From: Gymnopus androsaceus JB14
Taxonomy: Eukaryota > Basidiomycota > Agaricomycetes > Agaricales > Omphalotaceae
Assembly (NCBI GenBank): GCA_009733575.1
Contig: ML769528.1
Coordinates: forward strand, 107,386 to 171,385
DNA: 64,000 nt
Reading direction: 5' to 3'
Of the stretch, positions 21,480-31,572 are shown one piece after another (positions within the stretch are counted from its first letter, which is position 1; each line of letters begins with the position of its first letter). Below the pieces are notes generated by a model that saw nothing but the letters and a program-made list of their open reading frames with translations, was not told the origin of the DNA and searched no databases. The translations under genes and the position numbers were made by a program.

Positions 21480-22487
21480 CGGCGAATCCAGGACCATGGA
21501 ATAACCAAGGTTCTGCAAGAGATGCTGAATCTCAAGGGCCTGGGTTTTGATCCAACGGAGAGGTTTGAGAGGTTCGCAATCTTTCAACAAAAAGTCATCT
21601 TTCGGCAGTTGAAAGGGTAGCTCTACGCTGTTGTTACTACCGCACTGGGGTACCCAGACTACAGCCTATTGAAAAACCGGTAAAAATGCGACACAAGCAC
21701 ATAAGCAGCATTGAACATACCTTGACTTCCTTCACTTGTTTGTTATCCGGAGGAGAAACACCGTAAAGGAATGCGGCGACTTGAGTACTAAGATCAGATG
21801 CTGTGATAAATGCTCGCAGAACATTCTTGGGAAGGACATAGGTATACAAAGCAGCATCTTCCTTGACATTGTTGTTGGATGCATAGATGTGCTGGAGATG
21901 CAGAGGAAGATGGGTGGCTGAGATCATACGCACACACCAGTCCGACTTGCTGCTGCACACCTGTTGCTTGTAGTTGGTGGCTGTCAAACAAAGGTCAGCT
22001 TGAATGCAGAGAGAAGAGATGACAGACACATATTCGTAACGGTCTGGATGGTGTCTCCGTGAACATTGGTAGTTTGTCTGAGTCTTGAATTAAGCGCTGT
22101 CAGCAAAGAGGTACAACGTCTGAACGGCAGTGACCTGTGCCTGGGCTTCTGAACTCTTCTCCAGCTCAGCCATCTGTTGACCCTGTACCAAAGGTGCTGC
22201 AATTTCCTGACCCAAGATATATCTCAGATTTCACTGACAGTCAACGACGCGATGTTCCGTTTACCAAAGTCTGCAAGAATAAGGTCCTTCATGGCGACTT
22301 TGACCTTGATCCACTCTTCGTTGTTCAGAGTAGGCCACACAAAGTGCGGCTCGGTAATGGTGTTCTTGTCTGGGTGAAGGATGATCTTGGCCTTTTCATT
22401 GTTCATGTGAAGACCACGGAGCAACATAATGAGTTGAGAGAACACCGTGTAACTCGAAATCGACTTGAGCCAGTCATCTATGAATTA
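21480..22487 (-). pseudogene. Captured PRP8 fragment (C-terminal part)
   Basis: The minus strand carries consecutive exons of the spliceosome core protein PRP8: [17 protein letters not shown], then [19 protein letters not shown] and DLILADFG, then ATHLPLHLQHIYASNN, YTYVLPKNVLRAFI and LYGVSPPDNKQVKE from the start of the MPN/JAB1-like domain. It stops shortly after an EPLKPLRWIKTQ segment. PRP8 is about 2,350 residues and only about 270 near the C-terminus are present. Introns are retained, so the copy came from DNA and not from mRNA. It begins at an intron acceptor directly abutting the Hsp70 fragment at about 22488. Confidence 0.8.
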
Positions 22488-23652
22488 AAACTACATCTTC
22501 TTGCAATCCAAGAACGCATACCGCTCACGAAATTCAAGCTTCTTGTCTGCGGGATCAAACTTGTCAACAAGCTTCTCATCGTTGAGCGAGTTTCGGAGGT
22601 TGTACGAGTACAACTCGAGACCGTTCTTGGCAGAGATACGAGCGGTGGTAGCCTCATCCTCAGCCTTGTACTTCTCGGCCTCGGAAACCATGCGCTCAAT
22701 CTCCTCCTAGGACAAATGGCCCTTGTCATTGGTGATGGTGATGCGATTCGACTTTCCGGTGGTCTTGTCCGAGGTGAAGACGTTCAAGATACCGTTGGTG
22801 TCGATGTCGAATGTGACCTCGATTTGAGGAACACCACGAGGAGCTGGAGGGATACCGGAAAGCTCGAACTTTCCGAGAAGGTTGTTGTCTTTTGGTACGA
22901 GCACGCTCACCCTCGAACACCTGGATGAGGACACCAGGCTGGTTGTCGGCGTAGGCAGAGAAGGTATCGGACTTTATGGTGGGTACAGTGGTGTTACGCT
23001 TGATGAGGGCCGTCATGACACCTCCAGCAGTCTCGATACCGAGGGAAAGAGGAGCAACATCGAGGAGGAGAAGGTCCTGGGTCTTCTCAGAGGTGTCACC
23101 GGAGAAAATGGCGGCTTGGACAGCGGCACCGTAAGCAACAGCCTCGTCAGGGTTGATGCTCTTGTTGGGCTCCTTGCCATTGAAGAAGTTGGACACGAGC
23201 TTAACGATACAGGGGATACGGGCTGATCCACCAGCCAAGACAATCTCGTGGACATTGGACTTGTCAATCTTGGAGTCGCGGACGACCTTTTTGACGGGGT
23301 TGAGGGTGCTTTGGAAGAGATCCTGGCAAAGCTCCTTGAAACAAGCACGTGAGGGACGTGTAAAAGTCAATACCCTCGTAGAGAGAATCGATTTTGATGG
23401 AGGTCTGAGCGGCGGAAGAGAGGGTACACTTGGCACTCTCGCAAGCAGTACGCAGGCAACGAACAGCACAAGGGTTGGCAGAGAGATCTGGAAAACAAAA
23501 AACAAGTCAGTAAAGAATTTTTTGAAAGAAAAAAACAACGCACATACTTCAAAGATACCTTCCTCGATCGTCAAGAGGGAAACATCAAGAGTTCCTCCTC
23601 CAAGATCAAAGATGAGAACGTTATGCTCGCCAGTAACCTTCTTGTCAAGACC
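22488..23652 (-). pseudogene. Captured Hsp70 fragment
   Basis: Cytosolic Hsp70 is recognisable from [20 protein letters not shown] through VGGS-like [43 protein letters not shown] and the substrate-binding region [17 protein letters not shown]. The first third is absent and about 30 codons after GIFEV are missing across an intron. The frame is broken by a one-base insertion near 22893 (ACCAAAAGAC for ACCAAAGAC), another change near 23345, and an AAG-to-TAG stop near 22708. Several family arginines read as cysteine, as CpG decay would give. It is fused on the right to casein kinase I and on the left to PRP8. Confidence 0.85.
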
Positions 23653-24585
23653 GAAGAGCTTGCGGAGGTAGGAATAGTCGAAGCGAAGAGCACGAGTGTA
23701 GTTCAAGAAGATACCAAATTCGTTAGGGAATCCATGGCAAAGAAGGTTGGTAGGGGTCGTCATCTTCTTCTCCATGATGCGGTTGTACTTTGCTTCTTCG
23801 TGGCAACCTTGAGACCTTGCCACGGAACAGCACCGCGGAGGAAGTACATGAGGACGTAGGCAAGGGATTCAAGGTCGTCACGACGAACCTGCTCAACTCC
23901 GAGATGGGTGTTGATAGAGGTGCAACGAGCAGTACTGGTCAAGTTCTTGTTCTCCCTGTAGGGAATGTGAAGATGGGTTTTCGGGTCCGTAAACTTCTTT
24001 GCAAGACCAAAGTCAATAACGTTGACCTGGTTGCCTGGTTGCCTCACTTGCCAATGCCCATCAAAAAGTTGTCGGGTTTGATGTCACGGTGGATGAAGTT
24101 GCGAGAATGGATGTATTCAATGCGGGAAACCTGATGGAGTAGCGTAAGCGCCTTAAAAACTGTTGAAGGAGTCGAAAGATGACTCACAAGTTGGTCGGCC
24201 AAAAGCAAAACGGTCTTGAGACTGAACTTTCTGTTGCAAAAGTTGAAGAGGTCCTCAAGAGAAGGACCTAGGAGGTCAAGAACCATTGCGTTGTAGTCAC
24301 ATTCGGTTCCAAACCAGCGAACGAATGGGACTCCGATGCTTCCGGCCAGCATCTTGTAAACTTTTGATTCGTATTCAAGCTGCAGGTGCTTGGCCTTGAC
24401 AGACTCGAGCTTGATGGCGACTTCTTCTCCTGAGATGATGTTGATCCCCAGGTAGATGTCCCCTGAAAAGAATATAAGAAATTGCAAAGAGCGAGCTAGA
24501 AAGCAGCAATACACACCAAAAGAGCCTGAACCAATCTTCTTGCCGAGTCTCTACTTCCCACCCACATGGAGGTTGACTGACCAGA
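23653..24585 (-). pseudogene. Captured casein kinase I fragment
   Basis: A casein kinase I catalytic domain is readable from [16 protein letters not shown] near 24580, through [50 protein letters not shown] and IDFGLAKKF, to [16 protein letters not shown]. Original introns remain. Defects are a TAG in place of the VGGKY tyrosine, a TGA at 24044-24046 where the family has arginine, an 8-bp duplication next to it, and a one-base loss near 23790. At about 23653 the sequence passes in frame, at KLF, into Hsp70 GLDKK. The upstream side is cut short, close to the CACTA insertion. Confidence 0.85.
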
Positions 24586-24909
24586 TTGATGACCACACTC
24601 TCGTGAACTGCATAGACACATCAGCTTTGAGATATAGTTTCAAAAATCAGGACTTACTCTCACAGCGTAAAACGCCAGAATGTCCGAGTGGGAGATTTTA
24701 AGAATTTTTGGAAGTTCTAGGAATTTACCAACAATCTCCAAGCTGAAAATGTACGGATGGGAGATTGTTGTAAATTGTAGAAAGAACGAGAATGTACGCA
24801 AAATATAATAATCTGAGCACCAATTCGACTTAAGATTTTTTTTTGAGCCATACCGCGGGCCCGTGACGCATACGCGCATCATTCTAAACCACACCATTCA
24901 TTCTACTCG

Positions 24910-27900
24910 ATGCCAGATGAAACGATCTCATGTACCTGTGCTAGCTGTGCCAAAAAGCATCCTCGGCTTCGCTTTATAACCAGAAACCTTAGTCAAAAGC
25001 ATATCAAAAAATACGGACTTCCTCAGCCTCATGCAGCTCCAGCAGCAACTCCTACCCCAATACCTCCAGAGGAGACGGATGGATGGATGGATGGATGGAA
25101 GGAAATCAAGAAGGTTCCGCCAGAGCAAGTGGCAGAGATGAATCGGATGACGATGATTTTGACATTGGACTCGGGAATGGGTTTGACATGAATGGGAATT
25201 CGGAGCAGGGTAACCAGGGTCGAAATCAACGCGAATGCACTCCAAATAGACCTCCTGAGCAACCTCTCGGCGCTCGACAGCCCATTCCTCCATCCGATAT
25301 AACCTACTCCGAGATAAAGGTTCCTGCAGGCCCCGAGTTGGATTTAGATCCCGAATTTGCTACCGGAATTCCTCCAACCTTTGCTCTAGGTGAAATACCA
25401 GCTGTCCGGATGCCATATCTTCAGGCTGTCATCAACAATATTGTTCATCATCAATCCGTCACTGCAACCAATAACAATCTCGACATGACATTGAACATAA
25501 TTCAGTCAACTGGAGCCCTTTCTGATACTGGTCCACGTACTGTGCAAACACTTGCAAGTGCCAAACGACGTCTCGGGATTGACCCAGACGCTTGTATTAT
25601 TCAGTATGCAATCTGTCCTCGATGCTGGAAGCACCATACACCTGCGGAGATGAACTCTTTCGAATCTCCCTTCTGCTCTACCTCCAATTGTCCTGGTCAG
25701 ATCTACGAGGAGTACAAAAATACACAGGGTCAGCTTAAACGTTGTGCAATCAAGATTCTTCCGCAGGTGTCCTTAATCGAGAGCTTACGTCGAATGGTCC
25801 GACGTAAAGGCTTTTGAAAGCTTATTTGAGACTCTCGCAATTCTCCAGAGCACCAGAACAACGATACCAGCTTCATGATGATGGATATGTCAGACGGCTC
25901 AATCTGGCATGAGCTCAAAACTGGGATTAAACGCGAGCAAGGTAATCTTGGTCATGTTCGTGATGTATCGTGGTCAGAGGGCTCAGAGAAGAAGCTAACT
26001 GACCATCGGTTTGGGCTCCATCTCACTGTGAACCTTGATTGGTATGTATTTCTCTGTCATTGAGCCTTGTTCTAATAAATCCCCTTTTGTTAGGTTCGGA
26101 GCATTCAGTGGTCATCCTCATTCTACTGGTCCCTGGTATATCTCGATCAACGACCTTTCACGCGATGTTCGTTTCCTACAGATGTGGGTAATCTGTGGCG
26201 GCGTAACTCCTGGCCCAACGGAACCAACCACAGACCAGCTCGTGAATGTTATGGAACCTATGGTTCATGAGGTTACACAGCTTAAAGAAGGTTTTGCGTT
26301 TATTTTCTTGTCTTTGATTGTGACTCGCGATGCTAATAACGCCGTTTTACAGGTATAAAGATGGAAATCTTCGACGAAAGCAATGAGGACCTTGTTACAG
26401 AGACTGTTTATGCAGATGTGAACTGCACAAACTGCGATACTCCTGGTGCACGTAAGATTAGCGGACTGGCAGGTCATAGCTCCGACCTCCACTGCTGTGC
26501 ATGGTGCTACTGTACACTGCTCAAAGTGAACCAATGGTCAGGATATATAGTGGAAAGTAAAGTATTTCTTTTATTTATCTACTCCGATCTCTTACGCTAT
26601 CAAAGACTTTGTTATGCGACAGGATTATGATATGCTCAAACAAAAGTTCTATTCCAAGGATGCTCCGATACCTCAACAATCAACCATTTTGAAGAACCAC
26701 GGTGTCCGATTCTCAGCGTTTGACTGGATTCCGGGCTGGAGGCCATCAAGGCAAACAGTGCTTGACTTCATGCATTGTATCTATCTCGGTATTATCTCTT
26801 CATTCTTTAATTTGGCTTATTTAACGAGTATTACTTTCAGGTGTTGTTGCGTTCTTCTGGACAAGGGTACTTTTTGCCGCTCACATGTTTCCTGGGGCAA
26901 ATGGGGTCAATTCCGCAAAACAGTGCTTTGAAGATGCAATAAACTCAATCCAATGGCCGTCACACATAACTCGATTCCCAAAAAATGTACGTTCAGTGTG
27001 CTCAACGTGATATCTTTACTGGTTAATTCTACAGCTCAGAGAGAACCAGTCCCTGAAGAAAGCAGATGAATGGCGCCGTCTTCTTACCGTTACGCCAGTC
27101 TTACTATGGATTGCCTGGCGCAATCCCGATGACACTATTCCTGACACCGAGCCTGCTGTATCCCCGAATGAACGCATCACCACAACACATTCCCGTTGTT
27201 GTCTCTCTCTCTACAAAGCTGTCCTTTTCCTCTGTGTTGCTGTCCGACTTCTTGCCACAAAGAAGAATTCGGTGGACCAGGCAAATGCTGGCCAAACCTA
27301 CTTCGCTCACTACTGTCTGGCCTTACTCGCTCTTGGTGTTGAACTTACGGTAAACCATCATCTTGCCATGCACTTTTCGTGGATGATCAAAATCTATGGT
27401 CCCGTTTACTCTTGGTGGCTGTTCGCTTTTGAACGGTTCAATGGCTTACTAGAAAAGGTGAAAAATAACAGCCACGATGGTGGCAGAGTTGAACTTACCA
27501 TCCTTCAAAACTGGGTCCAGACTCACCTTCTCTATGAATATCTGCTTGCACTTCCTGATGATGCATCAGACTATGAACGATCATTGGTTGACCGTATAAT
27601 CAAGGCTGAAGCATCAAAATCTCGTGGATCTGCAATGACTGAAATCACAATTTTTCGCAGCGAAATCTCTAATGACCGCATTTCTATACCCAAACGTATC
27701 TCAAAAAAGTCTATTGATCTTCATGCACTGAACCTGCATGCTCTTGGTCCCAATGGCAAGGACGTATACACTCTTCTACTCCGGCATTGCCAAACCTTCT
27801 GGCCAGAACTCAATCTCCAACGAGAGCTTTCCGCAGAAGATGGTATCTCATTTGTTGGGTCTAGAGTAGCACGTCGTGTGGTCTATGTTCGGAAAGATGG

Positions 27901-28395
27901 ACTGCGGTATGGTGCGATGTCAAACAAGCGCACTGACTTGGATACATTTGCTTTCATAGAACGGAACGGAGTTCGCATACCAGTCCGTCTCGAAGACCTC
28001 CTTGTCATCCAGATACCCAAAAGTAACCAGAAACCTCATGTTTGTGCGATAGTTCGATGGATTGGCCTAACAGAGGGAGTGCCATGTATGCCTTGGGATC
28101 TATAGTAAGTTGATTCTATTACTTGATAGACTATACTGATGAATGTATAGTGCAACCGTATTGGGGATATATACTTCATTTGCAAATGATCTTGGTCCTC
28201 TCGAAATTATCTCTGCCTCAGACATTGATTGTCCACTTGCTCTCATACCGGTCTCTCATTTCACGACGCAACGGAATCTATGGATCTCAGTATCATTTGA
28301 TCATGTACGTGAACTACTACATGTTATCTGACGACGAACTAACAATTTCACAGACTGGTGCTGAACCGGAAGAAGATTTCGATGAGCTAGACTAG
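24910..28395 (+). pseudogene. Tnp2-like CACTA transposase, damaged
   Basis: The multi-exon frame begins with MPDETISCTCASCAKKHPRL (24910) and includes zinc-binding-like CPRCWKHH...C, LHLTVNLDWFGAFSGH (the D-containing start of the Tnp2 catalytic core), YISINDLSRDVRFLQ, GGVTPGPTEP, LAGHSSDLHCCAWCY and a long C-terminal region ending near 28090-28395. About seven short introns (48-60 nt) can be placed. Damage: the frame slips at a GGAT microsatellite (25077-25098), and TGA stops at 25815 and 25827 stand where arginine would fit. The core is otherwise well preserved, suggesting fairly recent decay. Confidence 0.7.
25077..25098. repeat. (GGAT)5.5 microsatellite inside the transposase frame
   Basis: A GGAT tract within coding sequence. 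The reading frame before it (ending TDGWMDGWKE) and the frame after it (DESDDDDFDIGLG) differ, so a change in unit number is the likely cause of the shift. Confidence 0.8.
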
Positions 28396-28417
28396 GAGAA
28401 AATGAACGGTATGTTAA

Positions 28418-30355
28418 TTATTGCTTCGACTTTTGTTTTTTCGTCCCGTTGGACCCCGAACTCCCCTCCTCAAATTTCCTCTTTTGTTTCTCGTTCTTCT
28501 TCTCCTTCTTTCCTTTCACATTCTCGGCAGCAACCTGCTCGACTTCTTCCGGGTCTCGAGCATCACCCCAGAGCCAACCACTGTCAGCGATGCAGCGGCT
28601 GTTGTTAGAATCTTCATGCTGACGCAACCACTCTGCTTCTACCATCCAGATTCGAGCGCGACCATCTAGAGTACGAGTTGAGGGCAAGGGAGCCTCTTTT
28701 GGATCACCTGGAATACGGGGAATGTACTGAGCGGAAGGTTTGGGATCAGCTTGAGCATCAACAGCAAGGAAACATTGCTTCAACTGGTGAGATTCATTAG
28801 GTTTGACTGCGATATATGTGACATTGCATCTTACCTCGTCTGATCGATAGGTTGGTGGCCGAGAGATGTAACGTTTGGACTTTCCAGGTATGTTGTTGGG
28901 CTCATCCTCATCTTCCGACATCAGCTGATAAAAAAATGCAGAATCGTACTTCTTATCCTTGTACTGGTTTCCATCCGGTAAGGCATTTCGTTTTCGGACA
29001 CGCACTTCACATTTCTGACAGAAACATCAGTTTCGAATAGATAGGCATCTCTGACAGATACGTACACCTTTGGCACGATTGTCTTTAGCTGCACCCTCGC
29101 GACCTGACTTTGCACCGCCCGCTGTTCCCCGATGGATACGTTGGAGAGCCTGGAACTTGGCAACAAATCGCTTTTTCATATCCGCAAGCTCGATAATCTC
29201 CAGCAAGTCCTTTACACCGCTGACATAGTCTTGCCCATGCGATTTAGCAAACATAGCCACCGTGTCAATCTTATCACCATTGCCATCCCTAGTAGGTCCT
29301 TTATCGTAATTGAAGCGAATTTGTCTGATTTCGGTCCCGTTGATTACAGGAAGGTCACCCTCGTATGCTGCACCAGTGATATCCGCCTTGGTCTTCAAGT
29401 CCGTAACTCCCAGGAACTTTTTGAACAGGGTTGTAACAAGTCTCTGTCGAACATGTTAATAAAGATCCAAATAGCTTCCATGACTTGTACGCACTTTGAT
29501 CTTATTATCATTGGATGCTTGTTCACTGGTGAGTACGCCATCTTCTACTTTGACAGGTTGTTCATCATCCTCTCCGATCTCCATCAGCTTGTCTTCCTGC
29601 TCTCCCGCATCTTCCTTCACTTGCAGCTGACTGCCACAGTTACGCTCGAGCTCCGAAATACGAGCTAGAATTTGTTGGTGGACCGCTGAGTGGTAGGATT
29701 CACGCTTCGCAAGGTGATCCTTCAAGACTGAATTCTCTTGTTGCAGTACAGTCATGTCGTACCGCAAATTCTGGTTCTCTGTCTCTACCGCAACAAACTC
29801 CTGGCAGATCTGCGACTTCATGAACGTTTTGGATGCTGCTGCAATGAACATCGGCTCAGTTGGCGGGAGAGGACGTGGTTGGGGAGCTGGGAATATGTAT
29901 TGGATAGAGGTGGGTGGTTCAATTGCTACTGGAGGCGAATCGGAGCTAATCAATGCAGTGCTCATGGCGGGTGTCATTGGCACAGATTCCGGGATTGAGA
30001 ATGGAGTGACTGGACCCATGGACAAAGTTTCCACGCGGCATAGTAAAGGTGAGTGATTCTGGCTCAGATGTCCTGTAAAAGGCTCAGGGATATTCTCCAG
30101 GACTGGTGACATCAACATCGACATTCCGGCCATGCGCTCATCACTACAACTTCGAGGACGACCGATTGCAGGAGAGAAATCAACAGGAGAGTTAGGGTCG
30201 AGTGCATCCTGAAACTGGCGTGTTAAGGAGCACCCTTGCCCTTGCAAGAACTGGTCAAGCGATGGCGGAGGAGGGAACAAAGGGATGGGTATGGACATCG
30301 TGGTATGCGGCGAAGGTTTTGGAGACATTTTTTTGCGCAACCTGGGGGCATACAC
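28418..30355 (-). CDS. Second CACTA gene, coiled-coil nuclear protein
   Basis: Reading leftwards from ATG at 30355 (or 30328), a proline/serine-rich N-terminus is followed by a strong leucine-zipper-like coiled coil (ENQNLRYDMTVLQQENSVL). A folded region follows (VTTLFKKFLGVTDLKTKADI, KSHGQDYVSGVKDLLEIIE), then WLRQHEDSNNSRCIADSGWL, and finally a lysine-rich tail. Three introns of about 50 nt keep the frame (near 29410-29455, 28998-29050 and 28785-28835). No stop is visible. By position it corresponds to the accessory protein of CACTA elements (TnpA-like role: binding subterminal repeats), but that is inference and no known DNA-binding domain was recognised. Confidence 0.6.
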
Positions 30356-30859
30356 GGGGTTATTGGGTGCGTCGACGTTGTCCTGTCAGCGCGTTGGACA
30401 CTTTGATGTGCTTCTTTATTACTTGTACTTACTTCTACAAGTAATTTATCCTTATGTGCATCCAATACACTCTTTTATCTACTAATATATTGCTTTGTGC
30501 GCAAGAAACAAGCTGGAGGAGGAGGAGGAGGAGGGCAGTACTAGTGCTATTACTGGCATTGAACATTTTTCGGAAATTGTCATACATTGTCACTTCTACA
30601 TTCTACGTACATTCTCGGAACATTGTGTGGTAAATTGACAGGATATTGATACATATTGTGAGGAAACTTCTGACAATGTACTGATTGGTACATTTTCAGT
30701 ATATTGTCAGGAGATTGTTGGAATTTGTGACAATCTCCTGCGAATCTCCAGGTTCGAAGTTTTCGGGCCTATGTGCTGTGTCTTCTGTCACAAGTGAGCA
30801 CGGAAAATTTGGATCAAACTAATCTTCAAGGTAGGGATTTTACCGTGCCTGGAAAGAAA

Positions 30860-31441
30860 TCAATAGGTGGAATCCGAGGAAGGGTAAATGGCGTACATGA
30901 AGATACCAGTAAGACTTGGCCAGCAGTGCTTGTTGTTGTAGCCGATTACATTGTTGTTTGTCAGGTCTGGGTTAGCTGAAAGATAGCACTGAATGAGGTC
31001 TCTGGATTCATTGGCAGTGAAGCGGAAAAGAATATGAAGTCGATCGACATATTGAGAGTACAGCCGGATTGGATGGCGCGTTTCGGTAGCAGAGTCCTGG
31101 TACTGTAAGAAGTTATTTGGCATCTGGGGTGGACCAGCCATTTCACTAGCTCGTTGAAGTCCGAGGTCGAGCACAAGACCGTAGTATTGGAAAACAAAGG
31201 CCGAGAATTACAATCCACGAATGAGACCAAAGGCATTGGTGTGAGCCATATCTGCCAGTCTCATTAGCTTGACGAAAAAAGTCAACAAGTCAAGAAACTT
31301 ACCTTGTCCGTTAGAACAGAATTGTTCTTTAAACTTCTTGTCAAGACCGTAGGCGGTAGCAGCAGTAGAAGGCTCGTTGATGCTGGATTCCCGCGGTCGT
31401 TTGTGCTGTTCTCGGTCCACCTCAATTCGGTTGAAAATCAC
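30860..31441 (-). pseudogene. Second Hsp70-PRP8 fusion fragment
   Basis: A short Hsp70-like piece (SINEPSTAATAYGLDKK) runs directly into PRP8 sequence: LMRLADMAHTNAFGLIRGL, an intron, then [38 protein letters not shown] and [14 protein letters not shown]. This lies upstream of the PRP8 region found at 21.5-22.5 kb, so different parts of the same two genes were captured. Family arginines are replaced by C, Q or H at several sites. The orientation is the same as the 21-24 kb fragments, and only the CACTA element separates the two groups. Confidence 0.75.
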
Positions 31442-31572
31442 AGGCCGTGGAAGGGGAATGACAGTTGAGGAAGAACGGCGACTCGGAGAAGCAGTTCCAA
31501 GCGCCCGTTCACGTGATGTCGCTTGGGAACCGGGTTAACTTCTTCCTTTTCCGTAACAAGCCCGACACTCAC

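Larger units (their letters stand above)
24661..30780 (+). mobile_element. CACTA-type DNA transposon, 6,120 bp
   Basis: Both ends begin CACAGC (24661 on +, 30780 on -), followed by related subterminal sequence: GGAGATT, then CCAACAATCTCC and GCTGAAAATGTAC at the left against CCAACAATCTCC...TGAAAATGTACC at the right. The trinucleotide TCT flanks both sides (24658-24660 and 30781-30783), the short target duplication expected for CACTA/EnSpm elements. Inside are a Tnp2-type transposase (+) and a second gene in convergent orientation (-). Further internal ACATTGTCAG-like motifs near 30570-30740 look like subterminal transposase-binding repeats. Confidence 0.75.

Noticed and set aside
21268..21504. 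Lysine-rich plus-strand frame
   Set aside because: Antisense to the end of the PRP8 fragment, with no independent support.
22137..23671. Several long plus-strand frames (up to 263 codons)
   Set aside because: Mirror frames of the captured Hsp70 and PRP8 sequences on the minus strand.
29738..30444. Plus-strand Gly/Trp-rich frames
   Set aside because: Antisense to the coiled-coil CACTA gene, whose splice pattern and composition are far more protein-like.
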